From contig NZ_CP081120.1 in the NCBI RefSeq assembly GCF_025141935.1, positions 434,001 through 498,000 on the forward strand: 64,000 bases of DNA, written 5' to 3'. Source of the stretch: Sulfitobacter sp. S190. GTDB lineage: Bacteria > Pseudomonadota > Alphaproteobacteria > Rhodobacterales > Rhodobacteraceae. Positions 18,342 to 28,054 of the stretch are shown piece by piece. The notes under the pieces were generated by a model. The model saw only the letters and a list, made by a program, of their open reading frames with translations. It was not told the origin of the DNA and ran no database searches. Position 1 is the stretch's first letter. Every line of letters starts with the position of its first letter. Made by a program: the position numbers and the translations under genes.

Positions 18342-19223
18342 ATGACTGCCCCTTTCGAGACCGAAAAGACCCGCGCCGCCACTTGGTTCCGGGAGCTTCG
18401 GGATCAGATCGTCGCCGCGTTCGAGGGGCTGGAGGACACCGATGCCGCAACTGACAAGCCTGTCGGTCGGTTCGAGGTCACCGAAACATCCCGCAGTTCG
18501 GAAGACGGATCGGACGCAGGCGGTGGGCTGATGAGCGTCATGCGGGGGGGGCGTGTTTTCGAGAAGGTCGGCGTCAATGTGTCGACGGTGTACGGCACCC
18601 TTGGCGCACGCGCCCAAAAGGCGATGGCCGCCCGCGGTGTGCCGGGCATGGAAGACGATCCGCGGTTCTGGGCCTCCGGCATCAGTCTGGTGGCGCATAT
18701 GCAAAACCCGCATGCGCCTGCGGTGCATATGAACACGCGTATGTTCTGGACGCCGGGCGCATGGTGGTTCGGCGGCGGATCTGATTTGAACCCCTGCATC
18801 GAATACAGCGACGACACGGCCCATTTTCACGCCACCCAGCAGGCGCATCTGGACCCGCATGGCACCGACATCTACCCCAAGCTGAAGGCCTGGGCCGACG
18901 AGTATTTCTATATTCCGCACCGGCACCGCGCCCGTGGGGTCGGCGGTATCTTTATGGACGATCGCAACACCGGCGACTGGGAGGCGGATTTTGCCCTGAC
19001 CCAAGATATCGGCCGCGCTTTTCTGCCCGCTTATCTGCCATTGGTCGAACGCCGCCGCACGCAGCCCTGGGATGATGCCGACAAGGATGCTCAACTGGTC
19101 CACCGCGGGCTCTATGCCGAATATAATCTGGTCTATGACCGCGGCACGAAATTCGGGCTGGAGACAGGGCATGATGCAAATGCCGTGCTGATGAGCCTGC
19201 CGCCGTTGGCGAAGTGGCACTGA
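18342..19223 (+). CDS. hemF: Oxygen-dependent coproporphyrinogen III oxidase
   Basis: This encodes 293 residues and converts coproporphyrinogen III to protoporphyrinogen IX using O2 in heme synthesis. Conserved stretches are GGGLMSVMRGGRVFEKVGVN, the PAVHMNTRMF segment, WWFGGGSDLNPC, and the C-terminal YNLVYDRGTKFGLETGH. The length is normal. The ATG at 18342 is chosen because the upstream frame lies inside the SDR gene. It is followed by a promoter and tRNA. Confidence 0.96.
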   Translation: MTAPFETEKTRAATWFRELRDQIVAAFEGLEDTDAATDKPVGRFEVTETSRSSEDGSDAGGGLMSVMRGGRVFEKVGVNVSTVYGTLGARAQKAMAARGVPGMEDDPRFWASGISLVAHMQNPHAPAVHMNTRMFWTPGAWWFGGGSDLNPCIEYSDDTAHFHATQQAHLDPHGTDIYPKLKAWADEYFYIPHRHRARGVGGIFMDDRNTGDWEADFALTQDIGRAFLPAYLPLVERRRTQPWDDADKDAQLVHRGLYAEYNLVYDRGTKFGLETGHDANAVLMSLPPLAKWH

Positions 19224-19247
19224 GCGTCGATATTGCTGTTTTCCGGC

Positions 19248-19274
19248 TTGACGCGGGACGGGCACTGTCATAAT
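19248..19274 (+). promoter_or_regulatory. Probable tRNA promoter
   Basis: TTGACG (19248-19253) is followed by CATAAT (19269-19274, 15-base spacer) or TAATCC (17-base spacer). It ends about 15 bases before the mature tRNA 5' end. Confidence 0.55.
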
Positions 19275-19288
19275 CCACCGCCCACGGC

Positions 19289-19365
<77 letters not shown>

Positions 19366-19622
19366 TTTTCCTCCCGATTTAGATCGTCTCCGGCTGCGTT
19401 TCGCGCGTGGTATGGTGATGCGCGGCCTTTCCCCAAACGCCCTTGATAGTTACAATTACAACTGTTCTGCCTTGGGGCAGCGCGCGGCGGGTCCGACGGC
19501 CAAGGGGTCGAATCTGTCGTGACAACACATCCATCGTCGCCTAGCGTCGATCACGACAATAACCGCACGGCCGCGCCCCGAAAGGGCGGCACGCAAGCGG
19601 ACCAAAAGGGAGACAACGATCC

Positions 19623-20663
19623 ATGATCTTTACACGCAAATCCTTTCTCGGGCTGGCGGGTGCCACGGCGTTGGCCACGGCGCTGGGTGCCGTGCCTGCA
19701 CTGGCGCAAGACGTGACACTGCGCATGCACCAGTTCCTGCCGCCACAGGCCAATGTGCCGAACCTGATCCTGTATCCGTGGGCCGATCAGGTCGAGGAGG
19801 CCAGCGGCGGGCGGATCAAGATCGAACGCTACCCCGCGATGCAGCTGGGCGGTAAGCCACCGGAATTGATGGATCAGGCGATCGACGGCGTGGCCGATAT
19901 TGTCTGGACCGTTGTGGGATACACCCCCGGCCGCTTCCCCTCCACCGAGGTGTTCGAGCTGCCGTTCATGATGTCGGACGCGCGGGCGGCGTCTTCGGCC
20001 TATTGGCAGATGTTCGAAAAGCACATGAAAGATACCGAATTTGCCGATGTGAAGATCCTTGGCACGTGGGTGCACGGACCCGGCGCGATCCACGCCAGCA
20101 AAGAGGTGCGCACACCCGCGGATATGGAAGGCCTGAAGGTGCGCGGCGGATCGCGCCTTGCCAACGAATTGCTGAGCAAAACCGGGGCGACCCCCGTGGG
20201 CATGCCCGTACCGGCCATCCCCGAAGCGTTGAGCAAGGGTGTGGTCGATGGCGTGACGATCCCGTGGGAAGTGACCGGCGCGCTGAAGGTGCCGGAACTG
20301 GTGGGCCACCACACCGAATTCGAAGGCAACGCGCTTTATACGCTGACCTTTGTGCTGGCGATGAACAAGGACAAGTTCGATAGTCTTGATCCCGAGCTGC
20401 AACAGGTCATCGAAGACAATTCCGGTCTGGAATTCTCGATCTTTGCGGGTGGCACGATGCAGGATGCGGACGGACCGTCGCGCGATGCTGCGGTGGCTGC
20501 GGGCAACAACATCGTGACCGTATCTGGTGATGATCTGGAAAGCTGGCGCACCGTGTCGCAGCCCATCTATGACGAATGGATTGCCGAGATGGACGGCAAG
20601 GGCATTGACGGTCAGGCGCTGATCGACGAGGCCCGCTCGCTGATGGACGCCTACCAGCAGTAA
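19623..20663 (+). CDS. TRAP transporter substrate-binding protein (DctP family)
   Basis: This encodes 346 residues. A signal peptide of about 28 residues (MIFTRKSFLGLAGATALATA ... ALAQ) precedes the DctP fold. The segment with PWADQVEEASGGRIKIERYP and the later GLKVRGG motif, whose arginine binds the substrate carboxylate, are typical. It captures an organic acid in the periplasm; the ligand is not predictable. It is followed by a strong hairpin and then the two membrane subunits. The 257 bases upstream hold no further gene I can support. Confidence 0.93.
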   Translation: MIFTRKSFLGLAGATALATALGAVPALAQDVTLRMHQFLPPQANVPNLILYPWADQVEEASGGRIKIERYPAMQLGGKPPELMDQAIDGVADIVWTVVGYTPGRFPSTEVFELPFMMSDARAASSAYWQMFEKHMKDTEFADVKILGTWVHGPGAIHASKEVRTPADMEGLKVRGGSRLANELLSKTGATPVGMPVPAIPEALSKGVVDGVTIPWEVTGALKVPELVGHHTEFEGNALYTLTFVLAMNKDKFDSLDPELQQVIEDNSGLEFSIFAGGTMQDADGPSRDAAVAAGNNIVTVSGDDLESWRTVSQPIYDEWIAEMDGKGIDGQALIDEARSLMDAYQQ

Positions 20664-20680
20664 TCCCGAAACAGACCGAG

Positions 20681-20714
20681 GCCTGCGCCGACCTTTTGGT
20701 GGCGCAGGCTTTTT
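20681..20714 (+). terminator. Intra-operon terminator/attenuator between TRAP P and Q genes
   Basis: A 9-bp perfect stem GCCTGCGCC / GGCGCAGGC (20681-20689 and 20701-20709) is followed by five T residues. It lies between the binding-protein gene and the permease genes and would give more binding protein than permease. Confidence 0.8.
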
Positions 20715-20753
20715 ATCGCCCCTCCCTCCCTTTTGCGCGCCAGAGAGTTGCCG

Positions 20754-21335
20754 ATGCACCGCATTATCCGACTATTGACCCATGTCACGGCGCTGATCGG
20801 GGGGATCGTGCTGATGGCATTGATCGTGCTGACCACCCTGTCGATCATCGGGCGCACCCTGAACAAGATGCTGCATGCCGATTTTTTCGATACGCAGCTG
20901 ACCGGGGTATCGCAATTCCTGCTTGATCTGGGGGTGGGCGAAATCAACGGCAACTACGAGCTGCTCGAGGCGGGCGTTGCCTTTGCCATCTTTGCGTTTT
21001 TGCCGGTGTGCCAGTTCTACGGTGCGCATGCCAAGGTGGATGTATTCACCTCGGCGCTGCCGACCCGCGTCGTGCGCTGGATCGTGGCGTTCTGGGAAAT
21101 CGTGCTGGCGGCCGTCATCGTGTTGATCGTGTGGCGGCTCGCCGGGGGGATGGAGCGGTATTACAGCAACGGCGAGACGACGTTCTTTTTGCAGTTTCCC
21201 GTCTGGTGGGGATATGCGGTCAGCTTTGTCGCCGGCGTGGTTGCCTGCATCACGGCGGTCTATTGCGCAGGCGCGCGTGTGGCAGAGGCGCTGCGCGGCG
21301 TGATGATCCTGCCGACCGAGCACGGGGAGCATTGA
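20754..21335 (+). CDS. TRAP transporter small permease subunit (DctQ)
   Basis: This encodes 193 residues with four predicted membrane helices (about 9-30, 65-86, 105-125, 146-170), the DctQ layout. It forms the membrane complex with the large subunit that starts 2 bases later. The ATG at 20754 was chosen over an in-frame Met seven codons earlier because the hydrophobic helix begins just after it. Confidence 0.88.
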   Translation: MHRIIRLLTHVTALIGGIVLMALIVLTTLSIIGRTLNKMLHADFFDTQLTGVSQFLLDLGVGEINGNYELLEAGVAFAIFAFLPVCQFYGAHAKVDVFTSALPTRVVRWIVAFWEIVLAAVIVLIVWRLAGGMERYYSNGETTFFLQFPVWWGYAVSFVAGVVACITAVYCAGARVAEALRGVMILPTEHGEH

Positions 21336-21337
21336 GC

Positions 21338-22654
21338 ATGAGCAACCTCGAACTGGGCTTCTGGTCTTTTCCCGTTCTGCTGCTGATGGTGTTTTTGCGC
21401 GCGCCGATCGGGTTGGCGATGCTCCTGTGCGGTTTTGGCGGCTGGTTCATGGCAATGGGGGGCAATCCCACGCCGTTGCTGGCCAAGCTGAAATCCGAGA
21501 CCTACACCACTTTTTCCAGCTATTCGCTAACCATCATTCCGCTGTTTCTACTGATGGGGCAGTTTGCGACCCTTTCGGGGATGAGCCAGGCGCTGTTCCG
21601 CGCGGCCGAGAGCTTTCTGGGGCACCGGCGGGGCGGGGTGGCGATGGCGGCGGTGGGGGCCTGCGCGGGCTTTGGCGCGATCTGCGGGTCGTCGTTGGCC
21701 ACGGCGGCCACGATGTCGAAGGTCGCGCTGCCCGAACTTCGGCGCTACGGCTATTCGGGCGGGTTTTCCACGGCGACGCTGGCGGCGGGCGGCACTTTGG
21801 GCATCCTGATCCCGCCCTCGGTGATCCTCGTCATCTACGCAATCCTGACGGAGCAGAACATTGCCAAGCTGTTTCTGGCGGCGTTCATTCCCGGCATTCT
21901 GGCCGCCTTGGGGTATGTGCTGACCATATCGATCTATGTCCGTCTGCACCCCGATGCGGCAGGCACACGCCCGCCTGTGCCGATGGCCGACAGGTTCCGC
22001 GCGCTGGGGGCGACGTGGCCGGTTCTGGTGATTTTCCTCGTTGTCGTCGGTGGCATCTATCTGGGCTGGTTCACTCCGACCGAAGGCGCGGCGGTGGGGG
22101 CCGCGGGCACCGGTCTGGCGGCCCTGCTGCGGGGATCGTTGGGGTGGCACGTGCTCAAGCAAAGCCTGATCGGCACCGCCCGTACCACCGCGATGATCTT
22201 TTTCATCGTGCTGGGGGCCAGTTTCTACAACGGATTTCTGGCGCTGTCGGGCGTGCCGCAGTACATGGCGGATTGGGTCGTCACCCAAGGGTACAGCCCG
22301 TGGCTGGTGCTGAGCATCATCCTCGTTTTCTACCTAATCTTCGGGTGTCTGATGGACAGCCTGTCGATGATCCTGCTGACGGTGCCGATCTTCTTTCCGG
22401 TGATTTCGGCGATGGATTTCGGGATGACGCCGGAACAGGTGGCGATCTGGTTCGGCATATTGGTTCTGATCGTGGTGGAGGTGGGGCTGATCACGCCGCC
22501 GGTCGGGATGAACCTGTTCATCATCAATTCAATGGACCGCCAGACCCCTATGACCCAGACCTACAAGGCGGTGATGTATTTCGTGGGCTCCGATCTGGTG
22601 CGGGTGGTGATCCTGGTGATGTTCCCGTCCATCACCCTTTTCCTGCTGTCCTGA
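21338..22654 (+). CDS. TRAP transporter large permease subunit (DctM)
   Basis: This encodes 438 residues. It is a highly hydrophobic protein with about twelve membrane segments and the DctM signature regions, including a GAICGSSLATAATM stretch and the GGTLGILIPPSVILVIY loop. It is the sodium-driven translocating subunit of the TRAP system. The start has GGGGAG upstream and sits 2 bases after the small subunit stop. Confidence 0.94.
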   Translation: MSNLELGFWSFPVLLLMVFLRAPIGLAMLLCGFGGWFMAMGGNPTPLLAKLKSETYTTFSSYSLTIIPLFLLMGQFATLSGMSQALFRAAESFLGHRRGGVAMAAVGACAGFGAICGSSLATAATMSKVALPELRRYGYSGGFSTATLAAGGTLGILIPPSVILVIYAILTEQNIAKLFLAAFIPGILAALGYVLTISIYVRLHPDAAGTRPPVPMADRFRALGATWPVLVIFLVVVGGIYLGWFTPTEGAAVGAAGTGLAALLRGSLGWHVLKQSLIGTARTTAMIFFIVLGASFYNGFLALSGVPQYMADWVVTQGYSPWLVLSIILVFYLIFGCLMDSLSMILLTVPIFFPVISAMDFGMTPEQVAIWFGILVLIVVEVGLITPPVGMNLFIINSMDRQTPMTQTYKAVMYFVGSDLVRVVILVMFPSITLFLLS

Positions 22655-22676
22655 GGGGCGGTTCATCCACAACGAA

Positions 22677-22705
22677 AAAGGGCCGCGCATGTTGCGCGGC
22701 CCTTT
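22677..22705. terminator. Bidirectional terminator between TRAP operon and ABC binding protein gene
   Basis: A 13-bp perfect stem (AAAGGGCCGCGCA / TGCGCGGCCCTTT) with a 3-base loop has A-rich sequence on the left and T-rich on the right. It can end both the plus-strand TRAP transcript and the minus-strand binding-protein transcript. Confidence 0.85.
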
Positions 22706-22727
22706 GTGTTTTAACGGACAGGGATGC

Positions 22728-24410
22728 TTATGCGTCGCCGGTCCACGCCATCCGCGCGGGATGGTATTCAAAGCTGATGTGGTGCTCTGCGCCGACCAGA
22801 CCCTCTTTGGTGTGGTTGTAGAGCGACCGCCAGTACGGCTGGATCGTGACGCCTTCTTCGAGAACCAGCTGCTCGGCCTTTGCCATGATCGCGCGGCGTT
22901 TTTCAACGTCGGCTGTGGCAAGTGCTTCGGACAGCATCGCATCGAATTCCGCGTTGGACCAACCGAATTCGTTCCACGCCTCGCCCGAACGGTACGCCAG
23001 CGCCCAGACCTGTACGCCCAGTGGACGGTGGTTCCAGTTGGTCGAGGAGTAGGGATACTTCGCCCAGTCGTTCCAGAAGGTCGAACCGGGCAGGATCGTC
23101 CGCTTGACCTTGATGCCCGCGTCGCGCAGCTGGGCTGCGACCGCATCGGTGGTGTCCTTGCGCCATGCATCGTCGATCGACGTCAGCTCGTGCTCGAAGT
23201 CGGCCATGCCGGCTTCTTCCATCAGCGCCTTGGCACCTGCAGGGTCATGCGCGATACGCTCGACGTCGGCGTATTCGGGGTGCATCGGTCCCACGTGGTG
23301 GTTGTTCGCCACGATCCCGCGACCGCCATAGCCCAGCTCCAGCAGGACGTTGTTGTCCACGGCCATCGCCAGCGCCTTGCGCACGCGTGCGTCGGCGTAG
23401 GGCTTCTTGCCATCCACTTCGGCCAGCTGGTTGGGGCGGATCACGATGGTCGATGCCGACGCGATTTCGTTTTCGACCCAACCGTCGAGGCTCGACATGA
23501 TGTCGATGAACTCGCCTTCCATGGAATAGAACGCATCGACTTCCTCGCCTTCGGCTGCCGCAACCCACAGGGCCGGATCGGTGCCGTAGTCGATGTATTC
23601 CAGACGGTCGATGTAGGGGCCGCCATACACGTCGGTGCCCCACCATGTGTGGTCCTCGTTCTTGACCAGAACCGCCTTCACGCCCACTTCGAGCGATTCA
23701 GGCAGGTAGGCGCCGGTGCCGATGGGGTTGTCGACCATCGAATCCGCGCTGAACGAGCTGTGGGTGATCGCCGCGGGATAGTCCGCCATGCCGGCAATCA
23801 GCGTGATGTCGGATGCGGGCAGCGACAGCTTGACCGTGTGGCTGTCGACCACTTCGATCGCGCCTTCGATCGCCTGCTCGGTGTCGGCGTCGATCAGCGT
23901 GGCAAAGCGGCCCGCCATCGAGTTGCCTTCGAGCTTCTTGTCGCACCAGCCGGTGATGTTGCGCGCCACGTCTTCGGCGGTGAAGTCGTCGCCGTTGTTC
24001 CACTTGACGCCCTTGCGGACATTCAAAGTGTACTCGGTCGCGTCATCGTTGATTTCCCAGCTTTCGAGCAGTGCCGGAGAGAAGGTGCCGTCGTTCTCGT
24101 AGATCGCGAGATATTCCAGCCACCCGCGCGAGAAGTTGGCAATCTGGCTCCAGTCGTAGGTGCGCGGATCCTTGAGGGCGCGCACTTCTTGCTGCATGCG
24201 CACGGTGCCGCCCATTTTCTTGTTTGCATGTGCAGCAGCCTGCGCCGGTGCGGTCATGCCCATCATCGCGTATGCGGTCGCCGCCGTGGCGCCAAAGCTG
24301 CTGGCGGTTGCCAGAAACTCGCGGCGGCTCACTTCATCACCGCGGGCCGCTTTCGCGCCATCAATCACGGTTTGCGGCAGTGGTTTGCCGGTGCGTGTGG
24401 TAAATGTCAT
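22728..24410 (-). CDS. Tat-exported ABC transporter substrate-binding protein, family 5 (orphan)
   Basis: This encodes 560 residues. A twin-arginine signal is visible: SRREFLATA at about residues 28-36, followed by an Ala-rich hydrophobic stretch to about 60. The rest is the peptide/nickel/opine-type family 5 binding fold (for example the [12 protein letters not shown] and [12 protein letters not shown] segments). The ligand is unknown. The start at 24410 has GAGGAAG upstream. No permease or ATPase genes adjoin it, so it must work with a transporter elsewhere or as an orphan. A deaminase-like gene lies upstream in the same direction. Confidence 0.9.
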   Translation of the reverse strand: MTFTTRTGKPLPQTVIDGAKAARGDEVSRREFLATASSFGATAATAYAMMGMTAPAQAAAHANKKMGGTVRMQQEVRALKDPRTYDWSQIANFSRGWLEYLAIYENDGTFSPALLESWEINDDATEYTLNVRKGVKWNNGDDFTAEDVARNITGWCDKKLEGNSMAGRFATLIDADTEQAIEGAIEVVDSHTVKLSLPASDITLIAGMADYPAAITHSSFSADSMVDNPIGTGAYLPESLEVGVKAVLVKNEDHTWWGTDVYGGPYIDRLEYIDYGTDPALWVAAAEGEEVDAFYSMEGEFIDIMSSLDGWVENEIASASTIVIRPNQLAEVDGKKPYADARVRKALAMAVDNNVLLELGYGGRGIVANNHHVGPMHPEYADVERIAHDPAGAKALMEEAGMADFEHELTSIDDAWRKDTTDAVAAQLRDAGIKVKRTILPGSTFWNDWAKYPYSSTNWNHRPLGVQVWALAYRSGEAWNEFGWSNAEFDAMLSEALATADVEKRRAIMAKAEQLVLEEGVTIQPYWRSLYNHTKEGLVGAEHHISFEYHPARMAWTGDA

Positions 24411-24974
24411 TGTCTTCCTCTCTGTTGTCGGCGGCACGCTTGCGCGCCTTTGTCCGCCTTGTGCCACGATTTTACCGTGGCTGGTGATCGCAGTTTTCTG
24501 CTTTTTAGCCCGCCGTCCCGCAGCGCGGGCGTGGGCGAACCGTATGGCCGGATGATCCGACGAAGAGTGACCGCCCGTCAAGCAACCTATGACGTGGTGG
24601 GCCGGAAATGGGGCAGATTTCGCGGGTGAATCCATGACACGGCCCTGCGCAATGGGGCAGAGCCCCTCAATGGTGTGGCGCGGGGCGCGAATCTGTGTCC
24701 GAGCCTCACAGGTTTGTGAACTGCGATTGCGCGGCTGTATTCCGGCTAACTCGCGGAATCGGCTTGATTTACCCAAGGTCACCTTCGCGGTTTGGCCTCG
24801 GTGCCGTCGCGTCTCAGCGGGGAGCGTATTGGCGGCTTTCCGGACTTGCGCCATGCGGCCTGTGCGTGGCCCGGAAATCCGCCGAGCGGACGGCAAAAGG
24901 GCGCGCCACCGTGGACGCATCCGCGTGAATTTTCCCCGTGGGCGACGCGCCAATTTCTCCCGACCCAACGCGCC
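24411..24974. other. 564-base non-coding stretch upstream of the ABC binding protein gene
   Basis: I find no convincing gene here; the open frames present are short and unlike known proteins. On the minus strand, close to the binding-protein start, two small hairpins could be part of its leader: GCCACG/CGTGGC at 24463-24481 and GCAG/CTGC around a TTTT loop at 24490-24501. A TTGACG element lies about 150 bases upstream of the start codon. It is the only gap over 300 bases in the window. Confidence 0.5.
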
Positions 24975-26171
24975 TTAGCTGTGCCGCATCGCAGCATCAC
25001 GCCATTGCACAAGCGGCGCCCGACCGGCGACAAGCGCATTCGTGTCCTCGACCGCACAGGTCATCAGATCGCCGACATCGAGGTCTTCGACCATCTGAAC
25101 TGGCAGACCCAGCGCCGCGCGGGCGTCGGTCGTGATCATCGGCAGCCAGTCCGCCATGGGCGGATCCAGATGGGCACCGAGTGCCGCAAGATGCAGCGCG
25201 GCCATTGGATCAAACTGGCCCATGGGACAAAAGGCATCCGCAATGTTGTCTGACGCGGTGAGCACCGGCACCCCGCCTTTGCGCAGTTCACGCAGGCGCG
25301 TCAGGCCGCGTCGGTCGGGGGTGCCGGAGCGTCGATCCTGCAGATACAGATTTGTCGTCGGCAGGGCGCATACCGACGCGCCGCAGTGGGCGAGTTTGTC
25401 GATGATGCGCGCCACGTCATCGGGCGCGCGGTCCATCAGGCTGACGGCATGGCCGCACAGGATCGGCCCGTTGAACCGGACATCGCGCGCGGCGTCGGCA
25501 ATCGCCTCGAGCCCGTTGAGATCGCCAAGGCCCTCATCGACGTGGAAATCCACCGGCAATCCGGCCTCCGACGCTGCGCGGAACAGGGCGCGTATTCCGT
25601 CGATCATCCGGTCCTGACCGTGCACGAAAGCGCCCAGAACCCCACCGTCCGCCGCGATCCGTGCGACGAGCGGTCTGACGAAATCGGGATCGGCATAATC
25701 CTCGATTCCCACAAGGCAGGCGCGTTGCAGCGTCAGGTCGGGCGTGTCGGCGGCCAGTTCGGCAAAGACCTCCCACGCCAATGGCGCCTCTGGCGTATCG
25801 CCCCAATCGACATGGGTGCGCAGGGTGCGGGTCCCTGCGGCGCGGGCCTCCGAAATGCCGCGCCGTGCGCGCTGTCGCAGGTCATCGGCCGTCCAGTGCT
25901 GTTTGTCGGCGCGTTGCGCCGCGATCGCCTGTTTCAGATCGCCCGCCACTGCGCCCATGCGGTAGATCGTGTGGCACTTGTCCAGATGGCAATGCGCTTC
26001 GGTCAGGGGCGGGAGGATCAACGGGGCTGGCCCTTCTGGCGCACCAGGCCGCAGGTGTCTGAGCTTGCCGTTTTCGACAACGGGCACACCGCGCAGGCAA
26101 TCGCCCGCCGGCGTGCCGCCCATGCGGTCGGGATCGCGCAGAAGCGTTCGGGGGATCATCACCTGTGTCAT
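24975..26171 (-). CDS. Cytosine deaminase-like amidohydrolase
   Basis: This encodes 398 residues. The amidohydrolase metal centre is readable: HCHLDK near residue 60, HVDEG in the middle, GHAVSL, and a late SDNI aspartate. These match the CodA/atrazine-chlorohydrolase-like branch that deaminates cyclic nitrogen compounds. The start at 26171 follows an AAAGGCGG ribosome site; an upstream Met nine codons earlier is possible. The exact substrate is uncertain (cytosine, isoguanine or another heterocycle). It diverges from the EamA exporter gene at 26273. Confidence 0.82.
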   Translation of the reverse strand: MTQVMIPRTLLRDPDRMGGTPAGDCLRGVPVVENGKLRHLRPGAPEGPAPLILPPLTEAHCHLDKCHTIYRMGAVAGDLKQAIAAQRADKQHWTADDLRQRARRGISEARAAGTRTLRTHVDWGDTPEAPLAWEVFAELAADTPDLTLQRACLVGIEDYADPDFVRPLVARIAADGGVLGAFVHGQDRMIDGIRALFRAASEAGLPVDFHVDEGLGDLNGLEAIADAARDVRFNGPILCGHAVSLMDRAPDDVARIIDKLAHCGASVCALPTTNLYLQDRRSGTPDRRGLTRLRELRKGGVPVLTASDNIADAFCPMGQFDPMAALHLAALGAHLDPPMADWLPMITTDARAALGLPVQMVEDLDVGDLMTCAVEDTNALVAGRAPLVQWRDAAMRHS

Positions 26172-26254
26172 CGGCCGCCTTTCATCGTGTCGCCTCACAG
26201 CTAGGCCGCGGGCGCGGGGCGTCCATCGCGCAGGGACTTGTGCGGGGATGGCAA

Positions 26255-26268
26255 AACAGGCACCTGTT
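26255..26268. repeat. Perfect 14-base palindrome at the ribosome site of the EamA gene
   Basis: AACAGG CA CCTGTT ends five bases before the start codon at 26273. It could be an operator for the divergent pair or could sequester the ribosome site. Confidence 0.4.
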
Positions 26269-26272
26269 GCGG

Positions 26273-27148
26273 ATGAATGATCAAATCAAGGGTTTGCTGC
26301 TGACAGCGCTGGGGGTGCTTTTCGTTGTGCCAGACAGCCTGTTCGTGCGGCTGATAGATGCGCCACCGCTTACAATCGCGTTCTGGCGGTTGCTCAATTC
26401 CGGTCTGCTGATCGCGGTTGGATTGCTGATCTGGCAAGGAACGGCCCCGTTTCGCGCCGTGCTGGGCAGCGGTTGGGCCGGGGTCATCTATGGTGCGGGG
26501 GTGGGCCTCAGCGGTCTCTTGTTCGTGTTGGCGGTCGAGAACACATCCGTGGCCAACGTGGTATTCATCATCGCGTCGATGCCGGTGTTCGCGATGCTCT
26601 TCAGCCGTGTCTTTCTGGCCGAGCGGATCAGCCCGCGGATGCTGCTGACGACGGTGGCGGTGTTTGCGGGGTTGGCCATCATCGCCTACGGATCAGGCGA
26701 AACCGAAGGCGCGTCATGGCGCGGCGATATGCTGGCGTTGGGCGTGTCGGCGATTTTTGCCGGCGCATTGACCGCGGCACGCCACGCAAAACACGTGTCG
26801 ATGGTGGCGGCTGTCCCGATGGGGCATGTGGCGATGGCGCTGCTGATCCTGCCGTTTGCCACACCGTTCGCCGTGGCAGTCGATGCGGTGCCCGTGCTTG
26901 GCCTGCATGCCGGTTTCATCATGCTGAGTTCGATTTTTCTGGCGCTGGGGCCGCGGTTCATCACCAGCGCCGAAGTGTCCTTGCTGGTGCTGGGCGAGAG
27001 CGTTTTCGCGCCGCTTCTGGTGTGGGCGATGCTGGGCGAAGACCCGGGCCGCTGGACGCTGATCGGCGGCACGGTCGTTCTGGCCGCGCTGTTTGCGTCA
27101 AACCTTTGGGTGTTGCTCAGAAATCGGCGGAAACACCCGGCAGGTTGA
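26273..27148 (+). CDS. DMT superfamily (EamA) membrane exporter
   Basis: This encodes 291 residues with ten predicted membrane helices arranged as two EamA repeats. The motif FWRLLNSGLL follows helix 1-2 as in other DMT members. These proteins usually export amino acids or other small metabolites; the substrate is unknown. The start at 26273 is preferred over the far upstream in-frame Met because the hydrophobic sequence starts there. The last 32 bases overlap the end of mipZ on the other strand. Confidence 0.88.
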   Translation: MNDQIKGLLLTALGVLFVVPDSLFVRLIDAPPLTIAFWRLLNSGLLIAVGLLIWQGTAPFRAVLGSGWAGVIYGAGVGLSGLLFVLAVENTSVANVVFIIASMPVFAMLFSRVFLAERISPRMLLTTVAVFAGLAIIAYGSGETEGASWRGDMLALGVSAIFAGALTAARHAKHVSMVAAVPMGHVAMALLILPFATPFAVAVDAVPVLGLHAGFIMLSSIFLALGPRFITSAEVSLLVLGESVFAPLLVWAMLGEDPGRWTLIGGTVVLAALFASNLWVLLRNRRKHPAG

Positions 27149-27926
27149 GCGCCTTGACCAGATCGCGCAGTTCCTGACGGGCCGCGATGTTCGAGATGTT
27201 GAGCTGTTTGACCCCGATATCCTTGAGATCAAGCAGGGTCAGCCCGCGGGGAAACAGCTCGCGGAAAATGACCCGTTCGTTGAAGCCCGGTGCAATGCGG
27301 AACCCGATCCGTTTGGATAGGTTCTGGACCGCGCGCTCCATCTTTTCCTTGTTGACCATGCGTTGTGCGCCCATGCGGTTGCGCACCACGACCCAGTCGA
27401 TGGGCGGCAAGCCGGCCTGCGCGCGCAACTGCCGCGCGTTCCAGACCATTTCGGAATAGACGGACGGGCCGGTGATCTTTTCGCCGCTGGCGTCGGTGTG
27501 GGCCAGCAGATCGAAATCGATGAAGCTGTCGTTCAGCGGTGTGACAAGCGTGTCGGCCAGACTGTGGGCGACCTGGCTCAGCCGCGTGTGCGATCCGGGG
27601 CAGTCGATCAGGATGAAATCGTTGTTCGGCTCCAGCTCTGCCACAGCGGCGGACAGGCGGTGGTCATAGACGTTTTCACCGGGCTTGAGCGCAGAGGCGT
27701 CAATTTCCGGCAGTTCGTGGCATTTGGGGCTGGGCAGGTCCAGACCGCTCTCGGCCAGAAATTTCGCCCGGTTGTCGGTGTAGCGCCCGAAGGTGCGTTG
27801 ACGCAGATCCAGATCCAGGGCGCTGACCTTGTGCCCCATGCGCGCCAGTGCGGTGGCCAGATGCATCGAAACGGTTGATTTGCCCGCTCCGCCCTTTTCG
27901 TTTCCAACGACGATGATATGCGCCAT
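27117..27926 (-). CDS. mipZ: Division plane positioning ATPase MipZ
   Basis: This encodes 269 residues. It is a ParA/MinD-family ATPase with the deviant Walker A GNEKGGAGKST (about 8-18), and DLDLRQRTF and DCPGSHTRLS segments typical of MipZ. In alphaproteobacteria MipZ forms a gradient from the ParB-parS complex at the pole and inhibits FtsZ, placing division at midcell. The start at 27926 is preferred over one 18 codons upstream because the family begins MAHIIVVGNEKGG. It converges with the EamA gene and overlaps it by 32 bases. Confidence 0.96.
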   Translation of the reverse strand: MAHIIVVGNEKGGAGKSTVSMHLATALARMGHKVSALDLDLRQRTFGRYTDNRAKFLAESGLDLPSPKCHELPEIDASALKPGENVYDHRLSAAVAELEPNNDFILIDCPGSHTRLSQVAHSLADTLVTPLNDSFIDFDLLAHTDASGEKITGPSVYSEMVWNARQLRAQAGLPPIDWVVVRNRMGAQRMVNKEKMERAVQNLSKRIGFRIAPGFNERVIFRELFPRGLTLLDLKDIGVKQLNISNIAARQELRDLVKALNLPGVSADF

Positions 27927-28015
27927 GCCCGTGGTCCCTTTGCCATTCCTGCCTTTGCGCAGGATATTGTTGTAGGACACTATATGTGGGGTTTGGGCCT
28001 TTGGGAAGCGGCGAA

Positions 28016-28041
28016 CGCCCCGAATCCGGTGGATCGGGGCG
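28016..28041 (-). terminator. Hairpin downstream of the SbtA-like gene
   Basis: An 8-bp stem CGCCCCGA / TCGGGGCG encloses a 10-base loop just after the minus-strand stop at 28055. There is no strong T-run, so it may be a weak terminator or an mRNA 3'-end stabiliser. Confidence 0.4.
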
Positions 28042-28054
28042 CTCTTGGGTCAGT

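Noticed and set aside
22689..24629. 646-codon plus-strand frame opposite the Tat-exported binding protein
   Set aside because: It is antisense to a well-supported gene and contains only repetitive Val/Gly/Arg/His composition.
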